DNA of 64,000 nt from Treponema sp. Marseille-Q3903 (GCF_014334335.1 NZ_JACSEU010000001.1:1-64000), one strand, 5' to 3'. Positions 1-9,259 are shown, counted from the stretch's first letter. The notes: generated from the letters alone by a model not told the origin. Made by a program: numbers and translations.

Positions 1-285
1 GTCTATAATTGCAAAAAATAAAATATTTATTATTTTTTTTAAGAATAATCCATTGAAAAGTATAAAAATTAAAAAACAAACAAATAAAATATTATAGAAA
101 ATAACCCCAATACTATGTCTATTTCCCCAAAAGATAGCAACTATCAAAAATAATAATGATTTAATAATATAACAAGATGTATCTACAGAATAATTGAATT
201 TTATTAAATCTATAATTAATAATATTATTTCAACAGCAAAGAAAACAAAAAATGAATATATTGTAATATTACTTATTTTTTTCAT
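1..285 (-). CDS. Putative small membrane immunity protein, 3' end beyond the window
   Basis: An open frame begins at an ATG at 285 and stays open for 95 codons to the window edge. The product is very hydrophobic, with three or four Phe/Ile/Leu-rich segments likely to be membrane helices. The start overlaps the end of the RHS toxin tail at 269 by 17 bases, the overlap typical of toxin-immunity pairs elsewhere in this array. I recognise no family. By position and topology it is probably the immunity protein of the upstream toxin, acting in the inner membrane; that role is inferred. Its true C terminus is not visible. Confidence 0.6.
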   Translation of the reverse strand, partial: MKKISNITIYSFFVFFAVEIILLIIDLIKFNYSVDTSCYIIKSLLFLIVAIFWGNRHSIGVIFYNILFVCFLIFILFNGLFLKKIINILFFAIID

Positions 286-921
286 TTTTATAACCTTTAT
301 TAGGAGAATTCCCAACCTTATCCATAAATTCTTTTACGTCGTTCCCAACAATTGTTGTCCCTGCCAACACAATTGCAGTAATCTCTTTAAAATTAGACTC
401 TTTAGGAGGCTTAAAATCAGGTCCTCCAAAATCCCCAGGGTCTCCTACATCTTCAGGACATCCATTTGCTCCTTTGCCCAATGGACTTTGCTTCTTATTT
501 CCTAAAGGAATAGGATTTCCTTTTTTATCACGTTCTTTTTTTCCCCTTTGAAAAAAGAGTTTTCATTTTTTCTTTTGTTTTCTGTATTTTTTCATTAATT
601 TTTTCAGAAGCTTCCCCTATTGCTTCTTGATAAGACTCATTTTGGGTAACTGCAATAATAGTGCTGTAGTCACCACTGTTGCCCCGACCACAATAACAGC
701 AGTCAATGAAACTGCTTCATATCCTCGCAGATCCACAAAGTTCACTGAATCACCATCGCAGTACACAAACCAGTTTGCCCCGTCACGGATGGGGTCTACT
801 GTCGTGAACCTTGAGACAGCTGGGCTGTAGTCCCTGTAACCGTAGTTGTACAATCCTGTTGCCTTGTCAAACTGCTTCCCTAGATAGCCTAAGTCTTTTG
901 CGCCACTCAAGTCACCTTGTC
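269..921 (-). pseudogene. RHS C-terminal fragment with frameshifted toxin tail
   Basis: The frame from about 921 encodes the conserved end of the RHS core (GYLGKQFDKATGLYNYGYRDY, then a DP..DG segment), a VDLRG boundary instead of the usual VDLWG, and a hydrophobic stretch. The frame breaks near 645 and again in an A/G run near 540. Restoring both gives a continuous tail with a Lys-rich coil and a Gly/Pro-rich end that stops at 269. No start codon or RHS N terminus is present: the fragment begins just after the stop codon of the 928-1692 gene. It is a displaced and now broken toxin tip. The toxin activity is unknown; the membrane partner suggests a membrane target. Confidence 0.7.
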
Positions 922-927
922 GTCTAT

Positions 928-1692
928 TTAGAATAATTTAAAAATTATTCCATTTAGACAAGTGTCTTTATATTTTGTGCCCAGATAAACGTCTAATATT
1001 TCTATTTTATCCTGAATCCTTTCTAGTAAATCTAGTTTTTGCGGATTTGGGGTGTCGTCAAGCTCAAAGATCATTGGACTCTTTGAGGGATCTTCCACAA
1101 AAGTAATTTTCAGTTTTTTGATTCTTGAATTATAATTATACAAATATGGTTTTTCATAAGAAACATATCCGTTAAATAAGTATATGTATCTTCCGTTAGC
1201 TTCTAGCAATAAATATTCCCCAATTCCATAATCATCTTTTGCTTCTACCCACGGCGAATCAAGAAGCAAAGATGATACATTGTAACCATAATATGTCTGT
1301 AATTTCTCTTTCAATTCTGAAGATGCAATTACACTTTGAGGATTTATATAGTCAATGAATTCAAGTTCCTTAAAAGAACAGTATCCTGTAAAAAAAGGTT
1401 TTTTACAATTATCCATATAAAGAACTAACCATTCATCATTTTGAAGAGAAAGAAGCTTTTCTTCTTTTTTATCATTTTTTATTATAATCCAATCTAATTC
1501 ATTTTTTCTTTCAGATTTATATTCATAACTATTTATACCTTCATGACCGAATGGATCACAATAATTAAATGTGATATTTTTTTCTGTAATATCAATCCAT
1601 TCATCAATACTATTGGCATAGCTTTTTTTATCAAGCGAAAATAATAAATATCCAATCAAAGAAATAATTATCAGTAAATAAAATCGTTTCAT
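928..1692 (-). CDS. Secreted NADase-type discoidin-like domain protein, candidate immunity
   Basis: The 254-residue product has an N-terminal signal peptide of about 26 residues. Its C-terminal half matches the pattern known as the NADase-type glycan-binding (discoidin-like) domain: SPWVEAKDDYGIGEY, then NGYVSYEKPYLYNYNSR, LDDTPNPQKL, and a closing VYLGTKY. The domain is common in spirochaete and Bacteroidota envelope proteins. An AAGGAAA ribosome site precedes the ATG. It lies 12 bases after an orphan toxin fragment with an H...C signature. Two paralogues, at 10755-11588 and 24190-25340, have the same kind of toxin upstream, so I infer periplasmic immunity. A carbohydrate-binding role is the alternative. 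Confidence 0.7.
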   Translation of the reverse strand: MKRFYLLIIISLIGYLLFSLDKKSYANSIDEWIDITEKNITFNYCDPFGHEGINSYEYKSERKNELDWIIIKNDKKEEKLLSLQNDEWLVLYMDNCKKPFFTGYCSFKELEFIDYINPQSVIASSELKEKLQTYYGYNVSSLLLDSPWVEAKDDYGIGEYLLLEANGRYIYLFNGYVSYEKPYLYNYNSRIKKLKITFVEDPSKSPMIFELDDTPNPQKLDLLERIQDKIEILDVYLGTKYKDTCLNGIIFKLF

Positions 1693-1704
1693 AGTATATT
1701 TTCC

Positions 1705-2079
1705 TTATTTATTTTTTATCAAAATTTTTACCTTATCACCAGAAGTCCACTCTTTTTCTGATTTTCCATTTCCAAATTTTAATCCAATTCCTTCTAGCAC
1801 ATCTATCATTTCCTCATGGTCTTTTAGATTTTGAATTTGGCAAGCCAAACTTAATGGACGCCCTTTTAGTTTACCTTGTCCATATTTCTCTCTACTACCT
1901 AATGCTGTCATTGCGTTTGGATGAAATAAAACACCTTCTGATTGTTTAACCCCATTTCCTGTAATACTTATTGCTTTATTGTATGAATGACTTTTATTAA
2001 TCAACGTTCCAGTATATTCTCCGATATCAATTGTCAGACCTTCATGTTTAGGGGAGCCATCGTTTAGAGATGGATTATC
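1705..2079 (-). pseudogene. Orphan toxin C-terminal fragment, L,D-transpeptidase-like signature
   Basis: The frame is open from a stop at 2080-2082 to 1705 with no RHS core in front. Visible features are an LFHPN segment followed about 25 residues later by LSLACQI, and a tail with a leucine-rich helix and a basic end in ILIKNK. The H...S-x-x-C spacing resembles the catalytic region of L,D-transpeptidase-like or DUF5675-like domains, and similar tails occur at 11607-12119 and 25356-26246. It probably represents the tip of a peptidoglycan-acting toxin cut from its carrier. A GTG/ATG start could permit expression of a short product, but the N terminus is clearly missing. Family assignment is tentative. 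Confidence 0.5.
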
Positions 2080-2106
2080 TTAAGGAAACAAAAGAAAAAA
2101 AACTGA

Positions 2107-2751
2107 TTATTTCTTAAACTCCATTTTATAAGGATCAAAAATAAGTTTATCCATAACTACATCATCATAACCAATTTCAAGGATAAAAGATTGCATATCT
2201 CCATTAAATACAGGAATTCCAATATCCCAATTATTTTTTTGCTTATTATTGATTATAAGCTTATTTTTCTTTGTTTTAGTATCATATATATACCAATAAG
2301 GAACATCATGATTTTCTTTTTCCGTTATTTGATAAACTTCACAATAACATATAAATTGTCCATCATTTGAAACTGTAAACAACAATGAATTTAGTACCTT
2401 TGTAATTATACCTTTTTTAGGATTATATACAAATAATTCAGATGTCAAATTAGGAAATTCTTTATTAATAAAATGATTATCAATACTAAAATAAAAATCT
2501 CCATCATCACATAATTTATGATATCCAGAATAATATGCAATTTGGCAAATTAGTCTTTTGGATTTTTCATTGGAAGCAAATAAATGTAACTCAAATCCTT
2601 TTTTAGTACTTATTTTTTCGTACATAATTTTTTCATTTTTTTCTAATGGTTGCAAAATTATTTTTTCTTTTCCACCAATACTTAGAACTTCTTGCGCATC
2701 AATTGTAAATGATATAAAACATATTTGTAATAACAAAAGAACCTTTTTCAT
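2107..2751 (-). CDS. Secreted protein, candidate immunity to the C39-like toxin upstream
   Basis: This 214-residue protein starts with a clear signal peptide ending near AQE and is preceded by AGGAG seven bases before ATG. The rest is rich in aromatic and beta-strand-like segments, with repeated motifs such as VSNDGQFICY and WYIYDTKTKK reminiscent of a beta-propeller. It follows the C39-like toxin fragment at 2762-3346 by ten bases. The broken gene at 6055-6797, which follows another C39-like toxin, shares the KGI...NDG...Y order. I infer a periplasmic immunity protein. No named family was recognised. Confidence 0.6.
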   Translation of the reverse strand: MKKVLLLLQICFISFTIDAQEVLSIGGKEKIILQPLEKNEKIMYEKISTKKGFELHLFASNEKSKRLICQIAYYSGYHKLCDDGDFYFSIDNHFINKEFPNLTSELFVYNPKKGIITKVLNSLLFTVSNDGQFICYCEVYQITEKENHDVPYWYIYDTKTKKNKLIINNKQKNNWDIGIPVFNGDMQSFILEIGYDDVVMDKLIFDPYKMEFKK

Positions 2752-2761
2752 TTCAAGTCTC

Positions 2762-3346
2762 CTATTTATTCTTTTTATATGTATAAATTTTATTTATATC
2801 ACTTGTTTCAATCCACATATTTCCATCATTAGCTAATACCCAAGAATCTCTTGGGCGATTAATTTTTTCAGTATCATGTACTGAAGAAGGTTCTATTTTT
2901 ACATATGTCTCTCCATCAGCATGAGTTTCAATATCCTCAACACCAACCCAATGAAGATGTCCATCTGCATCGTACTTTACCTGCGCAGAAACATATTCTA
3001 CAGTATCTGAATTACTAATTTCAGTAATTTCCTTTCCAAGATCACCTTGAACCTTTTTTATCCAATAATCATTGGGTAAACCTGTAATATTTGAAGCTCG
3101 TGCATAATTGAAGTTTTGTTGTGAATCAAACAAATATGTGTATTGATTAAAATAATCTGGAGTATAATCTTGTCCAGTAAGTGTTATAGAGGCCTCACAA
3201 TAACCATCTAAATAGCATCCGTTTTCTTTTATGAACCCTATATTTCGATTTGGATTATTGATTTTACTTTGAGTAAGTTTTCTTTCAGGATTGCATGTTA
3301 CCTGTTCTCCCCATTGCTCTTCTTGCATCACTATCTGAAATTCCAT
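2762..3346 (-). CDS. Orphan C39/papain-like peptidase toxin domain
   Basis: A 194-residue product begins at an ATG immediately after an in-frame TAA, with no RHS core attached. It has a GCYLDGYCEASITLTGQ segment (residues ~43-59) with a TPDYFN motif just after, and later HLHWVGVEDI (~130). This layout resembles the catalytic Cys, TP..lN helix and His strand of C39-like cysteine peptidases. The ending KKNK is shared by other toxin tails in the array. The likely target is peptidoglycan or a periplasmic protein, given the secreted partner downstream. It may be silent, because it has lost its delivery module and no ribosome site is evident. Confidence 0.5.
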   Translation of the reverse strand: MEFQIVMQEEQWGEQVTCNPERKLTQSKINNPNRNIGFIKENGCYLDGYCEASITLTGQDYTPDYFNQYTYLFDSQQNFNYARASNITGLPNDYWIKKVQGDLGKEITEISNSDTVEYVSAQVKYDADGHLHWVGVEDIETHADGETYVKIEPSSVHDTEKINRPRDSWVLANDGNMWIETSDINKIYTYKKNK

Positions 3347-3360
3347 TTAAGCAAGTATAA

Positions 3361-4005
3361 TTAATTTTTATCAAAAAAATTTTCATAAATACTATGTTTT
3401 GTTAATTTATATTGTTTTGTTGATTTTTTTATGAAGTCTTTGTAAATCTCATACCACTTTCCCTCATATTCAAATACACCTAGAATACTATTATTTACAA
3501 ATTCATATATTGTAACATTCGGATAATAACCATCGTATGAATAAATACAATTATTACTCAAATCTATCTTCTTTATTGTATTGTTATCAAACTCAGTAGA
3601 ATAAATAATACAATCATCTAACAATATCCCATCTGCAACCCATCTTGAACAATCATAAAAGCAGAAATTGGTAATTCGTGAATTAGAATATATAAAACAA
3701 TTACGATAAGGTTCTTTTATGGAAATCCTTAAGGAAATCCTTAATGCAAAGGCATCTTTTGATAATAAAATTGAGCCTCTGTAATTTGTATCAGGATAAT
3801 AAATATTTATAGAATCTAAAATTTTCTCTTTATTATCTTTTAATAATAAAATTTTATTATCATCAAATTTTTTATTTGATTTCTTTTGTCCTACAATTTC
3901 TATTTTTTTATTTCCAATCTGAGCAGAAAAAAATGTACTACATTTATTTTCTGGATATAGATTAGCCGTAATAGATATAATTAAAAAAATGAAAAAATAT
4001 TTCAT
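3361..4005 (-). CDS. Secreted protein, candidate immunity to the CHAP/NlpC-like RHS toxin
   Basis: The 214-residue product has a signal peptide (MKYFFIFLIISITANLYPE) and a GGGAG-like ribosome site before the ATG. The mature part alternates charged and aromatic residues, with several Cys (NKCS, FCFYDCSRW, DDCIIY) that could form disulfides in the periplasm. It starts nine bases after the stop of the RHS gene at 4015-6039, whose toxin tip looks like a cell-wall amidase. A secreted antidote is what such a toxin needs. No family was recognised; the function rests on position and export signal. Confidence 0.6.
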   Translation of the reverse strand: MKYFFIFLIISITANLYPENKCSTFFSAQIGNKKIEIVGQKKSNKKFDDNKILLLKDNKEKILDSINIYYPDTNYRGSILLSKDAFALRISLRISIKEPYRNCFIYSNSRITNFCFYDCSRWVADGILLDDCIIYSTEFDNNTIKKIDLSNNCIYSYDGYYPNVTIYEFVNNSILGVFEYEGKWYEIYKDFIKKSTKQYKLTKHSIYENFFDKN

Positions 4006-4014
4006 ATTAACTCC

Positions 4015-6039
4015 CTATTTATTCTTAAAAATAGCCGTTGAATTATTTAATGGAGTTATTGAATTTTTTCCTAATTCTCCAAACCCAAGGAATGTTCCTA
4101 CATATGAATCAAGTTCTGCTTGGTTTGGAATATTAACTACTTCAGTTTGATTTCCACCAGTATGTCCTTGTATTATCTTTATATTAGTAACATTTCCATT
4201 ATTATCTCTTGTAACATCAGCCACAGTCGCTGTATGCCCTATCCAGCCAGTTCCACCATTTGCCCCTGGTCCTTGCCAGACAAGAACAGTACCAATCTCC
4301 ACATTGCTATTATTAAAATCTTTATTAGAATAGAAAGTTATATTATTAGTTTGTGTAGAAAAGAAATCTCTTGATTGGATATTACCTATGTCTAAACCTA
4401 TAGGGTTCCCATCATGAGTTAAATTCCTTGATAAATTTCCCAAAGAAGTTGCAGACGTTCCCTGTCCATATAAATATGTCATAGTGTCAGCACAATCATA
4501 ATTATCTGGGATTCCCATTTCATTAGCATTATTTACATAATCTTGATATCCTCTTATTGTGTTCATATAGGCTTCTCGATCCTCCTGTGACATATTTCTC
4601 GGAGCCAGCCCCCACAAATCCACAAAGTTCACCGAATCACCATCGCAGTACACAAACCAGTTTGCCCCATCTCTGATTGGGTCTACTGTCGTGAACCTTG
4701 AGACATCTGGCTTGTAGTCTCGGTAACCGTAGTTGTACAATCCCGTTGCCTTGTCAAACTGCTTCCCTAGATAGCCTAAGTCTTTTGTGCCACTTAGGTC
4801 TCCTTGTACAAGTGAGCCGAATGCGTCGTAGGAGTATGTATCTGTCTCAAAGGCAGAATTGTCTGTAGTCGCTCTCACACTTCCTAGTAAGTCTGTCGTG
4901 AAATATGAGACATTTCCATCAGCGTTCTGGGCGGCGGCTACTCCGTTCACATTTATAAGCGTTCTCTCTCCAACGTAACGGCTGCTCACAGTTTTGTAGT
5001 TTCCTTCATCGATGTTGTAATATCTGTTCCCATCGTTTTTGTCGTCCTCAAGATAGCGGTAGCGGTCTCCTGTCGGGCGTCCTGTGCGGCTTATTCTAAG
5101 TCCTGTCTCATTGCTGTCTGTAAACATGCCGTTTGCAAACGTCGGGCTTTGTTTTATGATATCAAAAGTAAAGCCGTCGTAGATGCTTTTCATACAAGCC
5201 TCATCTCGGTCTTGAACTAGGATTCGCCTGCCGAATGCGTCGTATGCGTAACGGCTCTCTGATTGTGTTTTTTCCCTTTTATCTATAATCTGTGAACTGC
5301 AAAGCCTGTTCCGGCTGCTGTATGAATATTTTTCAAACTTCAGACCCGATTCCCTTGCCAGCATGTTTCCGTTCCTGTCATACATGTATTTTACACAAAC
5401 TCTGCCGTTACTGCCACTGGAAACAAGCCTGTTTTCTTCATCATAGTTGTAATTGATTGTCCCATTTTTAGTGACAGACTTAATCCTGTTGCCGTTTCTG
5501 TCATACTCATAGCTTTCCTTTATGAAAAGCTGCATTGTAGTTATTTTATCTCCAAAACCAAACCCTGCATAGTTGAGGACTGCGGCTAACTTTCCTTTAG
5601 TGTCAGCGTCAAGAAACTTGTTTTCTGCCATATCTTCATTTACAGAAAGCATGTTCTCATCCGCTTCTGCCTTAAACTTATCGACCATCGCTTTTGTGTA
5701 TGGATAATAGACTGCGGAAAGCTTGCCTTTTTTATTGTATTCGTACAAGGTTACAGCCCCATTCAGGTCTACTGTTCCAGTTCTCTTTCCATCCTCGGCA
5801 TAGACGTAGCCTTCTGCCCAAGTTGTCTTTCCAAAAACATTTTGGCTTATAAAGACAACTCTTCCGGCATTATCATAGACTTTGTTCTGTGTGACTCCGC
5901 TTGAGAACTTTCGCTGCGTCTCTCGACCGTTATCATCATACTTTAAATCTATCATGCCCCTCTGCTTGTTCTCGCGCAATTTTATAATCTCATTGTTTTT
6001 GCCATATAAATACGTTGTCTCTTTCTTGTGTAAAATCAC
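4015..6039 (-). CDS. RHS-repeat protein fragment with CHAP/NlpC-like C-terminal toxin
   Basis: This is the longest RHS fragment here (674 residues). It holds many YD-repeats (YDDNGRE, YDRNGNR, YDEENRL, YDAFGRR) and the core end GLYNYGYRDY...VDLWGL near residue 480. The variable tip carries NYDCADTMTYLYGQ, then EIGTVLVW and WIGHTATV, then IIQGH. This Cys...(G-T/D-x-x-x-W)...His order fits CHAP or NlpC/P60 cysteine amidases that cut peptidoglycan. The core has higher GC than the tip, as expected for a swapped module. The gene lacks the N-terminal RHS part and begins right after the stop of the 6055 gene in the same frame, so it is a displaced cassette and not a complete effector. The secreted protein downstream is its likely immunity. 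Confidence 0.75.
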   Translation of the reverse strand: MILHKKETTYLYGKNNEIIKLRENKQRGMIDLKYDDNGRETQRKFSSGVTQNKVYDNAGRVVFISQNVFGKTTWAEGYVYAEDGKRTGTVDLNGAVTLYEYNKKGKLSAVYYPYTKAMVDKFKAEADENMLSVNEDMAENKFLDADTKGKLAAVLNYAGFGFGDKITTMQLFIKESYEYDRNGNRIKSVTKNGTINYNYDEENRLVSSGSNGRVCVKYMYDRNGNMLARESGLKFEKYSYSSRNRLCSSQIIDKREKTQSESRYAYDAFGRRILVQDRDEACMKSIYDGFTFDIIKQSPTFANGMFTDSNETGLRISRTGRPTGDRYRYLEDDKNDGNRYYNIDEGNYKTVSSRYVGERTLINVNGVAAAQNADGNVSYFTTDLLGSVRATTDNSAFETDTYSYDAFGSLVQGDLSGTKDLGYLGKQFDKATGLYNYGYRDYKPDVSRFTTVDPIRDGANWFVYCDGDSVNFVDLWGLAPRNMSQEDREAYMNTIRGYQDYVNNANEMGIPDNYDCADTMTYLYGQGTSATSLGNLSRNLTHDGNPIGLDIGNIQSRDFFSTQTNNITFYSNKDFNNSNVEIGTVLVWQGPGANGGTGWIGHTATVADVTRDNNGNVTNIKIIQGHTGGNQTEVVNIPNQAELDSYVGTFLGFGELGKNSITPLNNSTAIFKNK

Positions 6040-6054
6040 ATTTACTTCAACATC

Positions 6055-6797
6055 TTAATACCTTAAATATTCTATACTCTCATCAGGATTTATTATGTAA
6101 CAACAACCTGTATTTTCATCATATTTTGGCAATGCAAAATTTGTTACTTTACAATCTGAATTAATAAACAACTTTACAACAACAGGAGCATCTTGATGAA
6201 GATATAATACTACTTTATCTTTTTCTAATTTTATCCTCATCCCACTACAAATTTCATTAGTATAATTTTTATAATTTATTACCTGAGATTTTCGTCGTTG
6301 ATTTTCAACTATAGTAAAAATAAAATTTTGACTTTCCCTATATTTAAAGTTTGTAACATAATAAACCTTCTTCCCATCATTTGATAATAAATATTCATTT
6401 ACATCTACATCTATTAGTTCTTGTATTCCCTTTACGAAATCAAATAAGTATAAAAAATTTTTATTTTCTGGTCTGAATATATCATCATATTTTAAACATA
6501 AAAATATATTTGAATTCTATTACATTGAATATTATAAATTTCCATTTTATCATTGGAAATTAATAAATTTTCATTTTGATCATAAAAATTTATACGATTA
6601 ATTAAAATTTTATTTCTTTCTGAAATTCTTGGATAATCTTTTTCATTGTAAGTTTTTGCATTTTTTTCATTATTTTCAACGGTATTAATGGTTTTTATGC
6701 TAACTTTATTTGCTCTAGGAAGTCTTTGTAAATTTTCGGAGAAAATATTTTCAATACAAAAAATACATAAAAGATAAAATAAAATTCTTCTTTTCAT
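6055..6797 (-). pseudogene. Frameshifted secreted immunity-like gene
   Basis: An ATG at 6797 with a GAGGT ribosome site opens a signal peptide (MKRRILFYLLCIFCIENIFSE). The frame stops at 6492, but a second frame continues without stops to 6055 and ends in IEYLRY. The shift lies near 6500-6510 and needs one small indel. The joined protein of about 245 residues resembles the 2107-2751 product in its KGI...LSNDGKKVYY region. It sits 30 bases after the stop of the C39-like RHS toxin at 6828, so it was probably that toxin's periplasmic immunity. If it is truly broken, the cell would have lost that protection. Confidence 0.6.
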
Positions 6798-6827
6798 TTT
6801 GCTATACCTCATTATCAATCATCGAAA

Positions 6828-8498
6828 TTATTTATTTTTATTCGAAGTATTCGAAATATTATAAACGATATAATCTGTACAGAGCTCTACAGGAACAACA
6901 ATTCCAACATCATCAATATTTTTCCAACCTAATCCACCTCTATTATTTCCAGTTGTATCTGTTCCCATAACACTGTCATTATCCGAAGTCGCTGAAACTA
7001 TATAATATTGGGTGCCATTATCATCTGTATAAACACCATTACATCCTACCCAATGAGAAGAAGTACTTGGCTGTGTCGCGGAACCACTATATTGTACCTT
7101 TATACCTATGTTGTAATGTTCTGCACTTGAATCATAATTATTATAGTCTTGTACAGTTAAAGGTTTTCTCATTGAACCCGAAGTACTTACATTTGATGGT
7201 AATGGATTATTCCAAATTAAGTCTCCTCTTTCTGTGAAATTGTTGCTATTTTGACAAATAGTTGTTGGAGAAATATTTTGATTCCCATTCGTATATGAAA
7301 CATTTGTATCTAATGTGATAGCACATCCTCCTAGATTAATCGTAGTTCCATCACTATTTGGAATTTGAGTATTATTGCCTGTCATGTGATAATGAGATTT
7401 TATTGGATCAACTTTCAGCCCCCACAAATCCACAAAGTTCACCGAATCACCATCACAGTACACAAACCAGTTTGTCCCATCTTTGATTGGGTCTACTGTC
7501 GTGAACCTTGAGACCGCTGGGCTGTAGTCTCGGTAGCCGTAGTTGTACAATCCTGTTGCCTTGTCGAACTGCTTTCCTAGGTAGCCTAAGTCTTTTGCGC
7601 CGCTTAAGTCACCTTGTACAAGTGAGCCGAATGCGTCGTAGGTGTATGTACCCGTCTCAAAGGCAGAATTGTCTGTAGCCGCTCTCACACTTCCTAGTAA
7701 GTCTGTCGTGAAATATGAGATATTCCCATCAGCGTTCTGGGCAGCGGCTACTCCGTTTACATTTATAAGCGTTCTCTCCCCAACATAACGGCTGCTCACA
7801 GTTTTGTAGTTTCCTTCATCGATGTTGTAATATCTGTTTCCGTCGTTTTTGTCGTCCTCAAGATAGCGGTAGCGGTCTCCTGTCGGGCGTCCTGTGCGGC
7901 TTATTCTAAGCCCTGTCTCGTTACTGTCCGTAAAAAGTCCGTTTGCAAACGCCGGGCTTTGTTTTATGATATCAAAAGTAAAACCGTCGTAGATGCTTTT
8001 CATGCAAGCCTCATCTCGGTCTTGAACTAGGATTCGCCTGCCGAATGCGTCGTATGCGTAACGGCTCACCGATTGTGTCTTGTTTTCGCGGTCAATCACA
8101 ACGCTCTCACAGAGCCTGTTTTGACTATTGTATGAATATTTTTCAGCCTTCAGACCCGATTCCCTTGCCAGCATGTTTCCGTTCCTGTCATACATGTATT
8201 TTACACAAACTCTGCCGTTACTGCCACTGGAAACAAGCCTGTTTTCTTCATCATAGTTGTAGTCTATCGCGCCATTTTTAGTCACCGTCTTGATTCTGTT
8301 GCCATTTTTGTCATACTCATAGCTTTCTTTTATAAACAACTGCATTGTAGTTATTCTATCTCCAAAACCAAAACCTGCATAGTTGAGGACTGTGGCTAAC
8401 TTTCCTTTAGTGGCAACGTCAAGAAACTTGTTTTCTGCCATATCTTCATTTACAGAAAGCTTGTTCTCCTCCGACTCCGCCTTAAACTTATCGACCAT
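6828..8498 (-). CDS. RHS-repeat fragment with C39/papain-like C-terminal toxin
   Basis: The 556-residue product starts at MVDKFKAE, exactly at the junction with the ~250-bp repeat. It contains the YD-repeat core and the boundary SVNFVDLWGL near residue 360. The tip has NLGGCAITLDTNV (candidate catalytic Cys), an ISPTTI segment matching the TP helix of C39-like folds, HWVGCNGVY (candidate His) and a later Asp/Asn-rich SATSDNDS. I read this as a cysteine peptidase toxin. The core ATG has no clear ribosome site, so expression may depend on recombination onto a full RHS gene. Downstream lies the frameshifted secreted gene at 6055. Confidence 0.7.
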   Translation of the reverse strand: MVDKFKAESEENKLSVNEDMAENKFLDVATKGKLATVLNYAGFGFGDRITTMQLFIKESYEYDKNGNRIKTVTKNGAIDYNYDEENRLVSSGSNGRVCVKYMYDRNGNMLARESGLKAEKYSYNSQNRLCESVVIDRENKTQSVSRYAYDAFGRRILVQDRDEACMKSIYDGFTFDIIKQSPAFANGLFTDSNETGLRISRTGRPTGDRYRYLEDDKNDGNRYYNIDEGNYKTVSSRYVGERTLINVNGVAAAQNADGNISYFTTDLLGSVRAATDNSAFETGTYTYDAFGSLVQGDLSGAKDLGYLGKQFDKATGLYNYGYRDYSPAVSRFTTVDPIKDGTNWFVYCDGDSVNFVDLWGLKVDPIKSHYHMTGNNTQIPNSDGTTINLGGCAITLDTNVSYTNGNQNISPTTICQNSNNFTERGDLIWNNPLPSNVSTSGSMRKPLTVQDYNNYDSSAEHYNIGIKVQYSGSATQPSTSSHWVGCNGVYTDDNGTQYYIVSATSDNDSVMGTDTTGNNRGGLGWKNIDDVGIVVPVELCTDYIVYNISNTSNKNK

Positions 8499-8758
8499 TG
8501 CTGATGATTGCTTATTTTTCCTGAATATCGCTTCGGCACAGCTTTTTACATCAGTGTAAAAAGTTTGAGCAGAATGTACGTTATGTAGCGAAGCGGCCTG
8601 CGGTTTTTCATCTTGGAAGAATTGTATTTATAAACAAAAAAGCTCCTGACAATTATTTCTTTTCTGGAAGTTTGTTCCTTCGGTGAAAGCTTTTCATTCT
8701 AGAGCTTGCGTAGCGATTCCGTAGTTTTCTTCGAAAACTACGATGTTGCAATGAAAAT
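8499..8758 (-). repeat. Interspersed repeat joined to the RHS core, copy 1
   Basis: This ~260-bp non-coding sequence is nearly the same as 13753-14012 and, in its first ~245 bases, 35154-35398. Its inner edge is fused to the RHS core at the same base in all three. It contains an imperfect hairpin around a TTTTTACA...TGTAAAAAG stem near 8550, a palindrome half-site AGCAGAATGTACGTTAT near 8569, and a 10-bp perfect hairpin at 8720-8742 (CGTAGTTTTC loop TTC). Related parts occur at 30218-30864. Confidence 0.8.
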
Positions 8759-8950
8759 TTATTTTCTCCTAATTAAAATAAACATAATTATACCATAAAT
8801 AACTGCACAAATAAAACAAACTACTACAAAAGTTACATTTTCATGTTTCCAAAAAAAATCTATTTTAGAAAGAAAATAAGACAAAGCAAAAGCTATAAAT
8901 CCAATAATTATAAATATAATAAAAATAGAAAACCCATTGATCTTTTTCAT
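8759..8950 (-). CDS. Small two-helix membrane protein, putative immunity (paralogue of 14013-14204)
   Basis: This 63-residue protein is almost entirely two hydrophobic helices (MKKINGFSIFIIFIIIGFIA and the VVCFICAVIYGIIMFILI region), joined by a short charged loop and ended by RRK. A near-identical copy is at 14013. It overlaps the remnant of an RHS toxin tail upstream. I infer a membrane immunity protein against a hydrophobic toxin now lost or reduced to a remnant. No family was recognised, and it is too small for a firm assignment. Confidence 0.6.
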   Translation of the reverse strand: MKKINGFSIFIIFIIIGFIAFALSYFLSKIDFFWKHENVTFVVVCFICAVIYGIIMFILIRRK

Positions 8951-9055
8951 TTATTTTCTTGGACTGATGAACTTTGCTAGCTTCTTTTCCTAAATCTATA
9001 GATGTTGGAATTACACTTTCTCTTACAGCAGATTGCACGGATATCTTTGTCCCCC
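8951..9055 (-). pseudogene. Remnant of an RHS toxin tail
   Basis: About 35 codons are open in frame immediately after the TAA of the 9056-9259 gene. The readable end (VRESVIPTSIDLGKEASK) resembles the end of the 9280-10209 toxin (NVVPTIIDIKNS), so it is the last piece of a related tip. The rest of that toxin and its RHS core are gone. Its downstream partner at 8759 is intact. Confidence 0.5.
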
Positions 9056-9259
9056 TTAACGATTCCAATTTTTATCTATTTTTATCCAAATAAATAATAA
9101 TAGTGCATAAATTACAAAAAAAAGAATTACTAATAGATAATCATTTACTTTCTTTTCCATAGAAAAAAACTGTGCAAGTTTTATGCTTATTAAAATAGAT
9201 AGTCCTGCTGATATCAAAACAAGAAATAAGTATATTAATGCAGAAGTTATCCTTTTCAT
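9056..9259 (-). CDS. Small two-helix membrane protein, putative immunity to the 9280 toxin
   Basis: The 67-residue product has two hydrophobic helices separated by a charged loop (FSMEKKVND) and a basic C terminus. AGGAGA precedes the ATG. It begins 20 bases after the stop of the RHS gene at 9280, whose tip is Gly/Ala-rich and hydrophobic. A membrane-embedded immunity protein against a pore-like toxin is the natural reading. There is no sequence-level family match I can name. Confidence 0.6.
   Translation of the reverse strand: MKRITSALIYLFLVLISAGLSILISIKLAQFFSMEKKVNDYLLVILFFVIYALLLFIWIKIDKNWNR

Noticed and set aside
8865-9068. A 67-residue gene overlapping the 8759 and 9056 genes
   Set aside because: Its second half is the 8759 gene read in another frame and its first half is a toxin-tail remnant.
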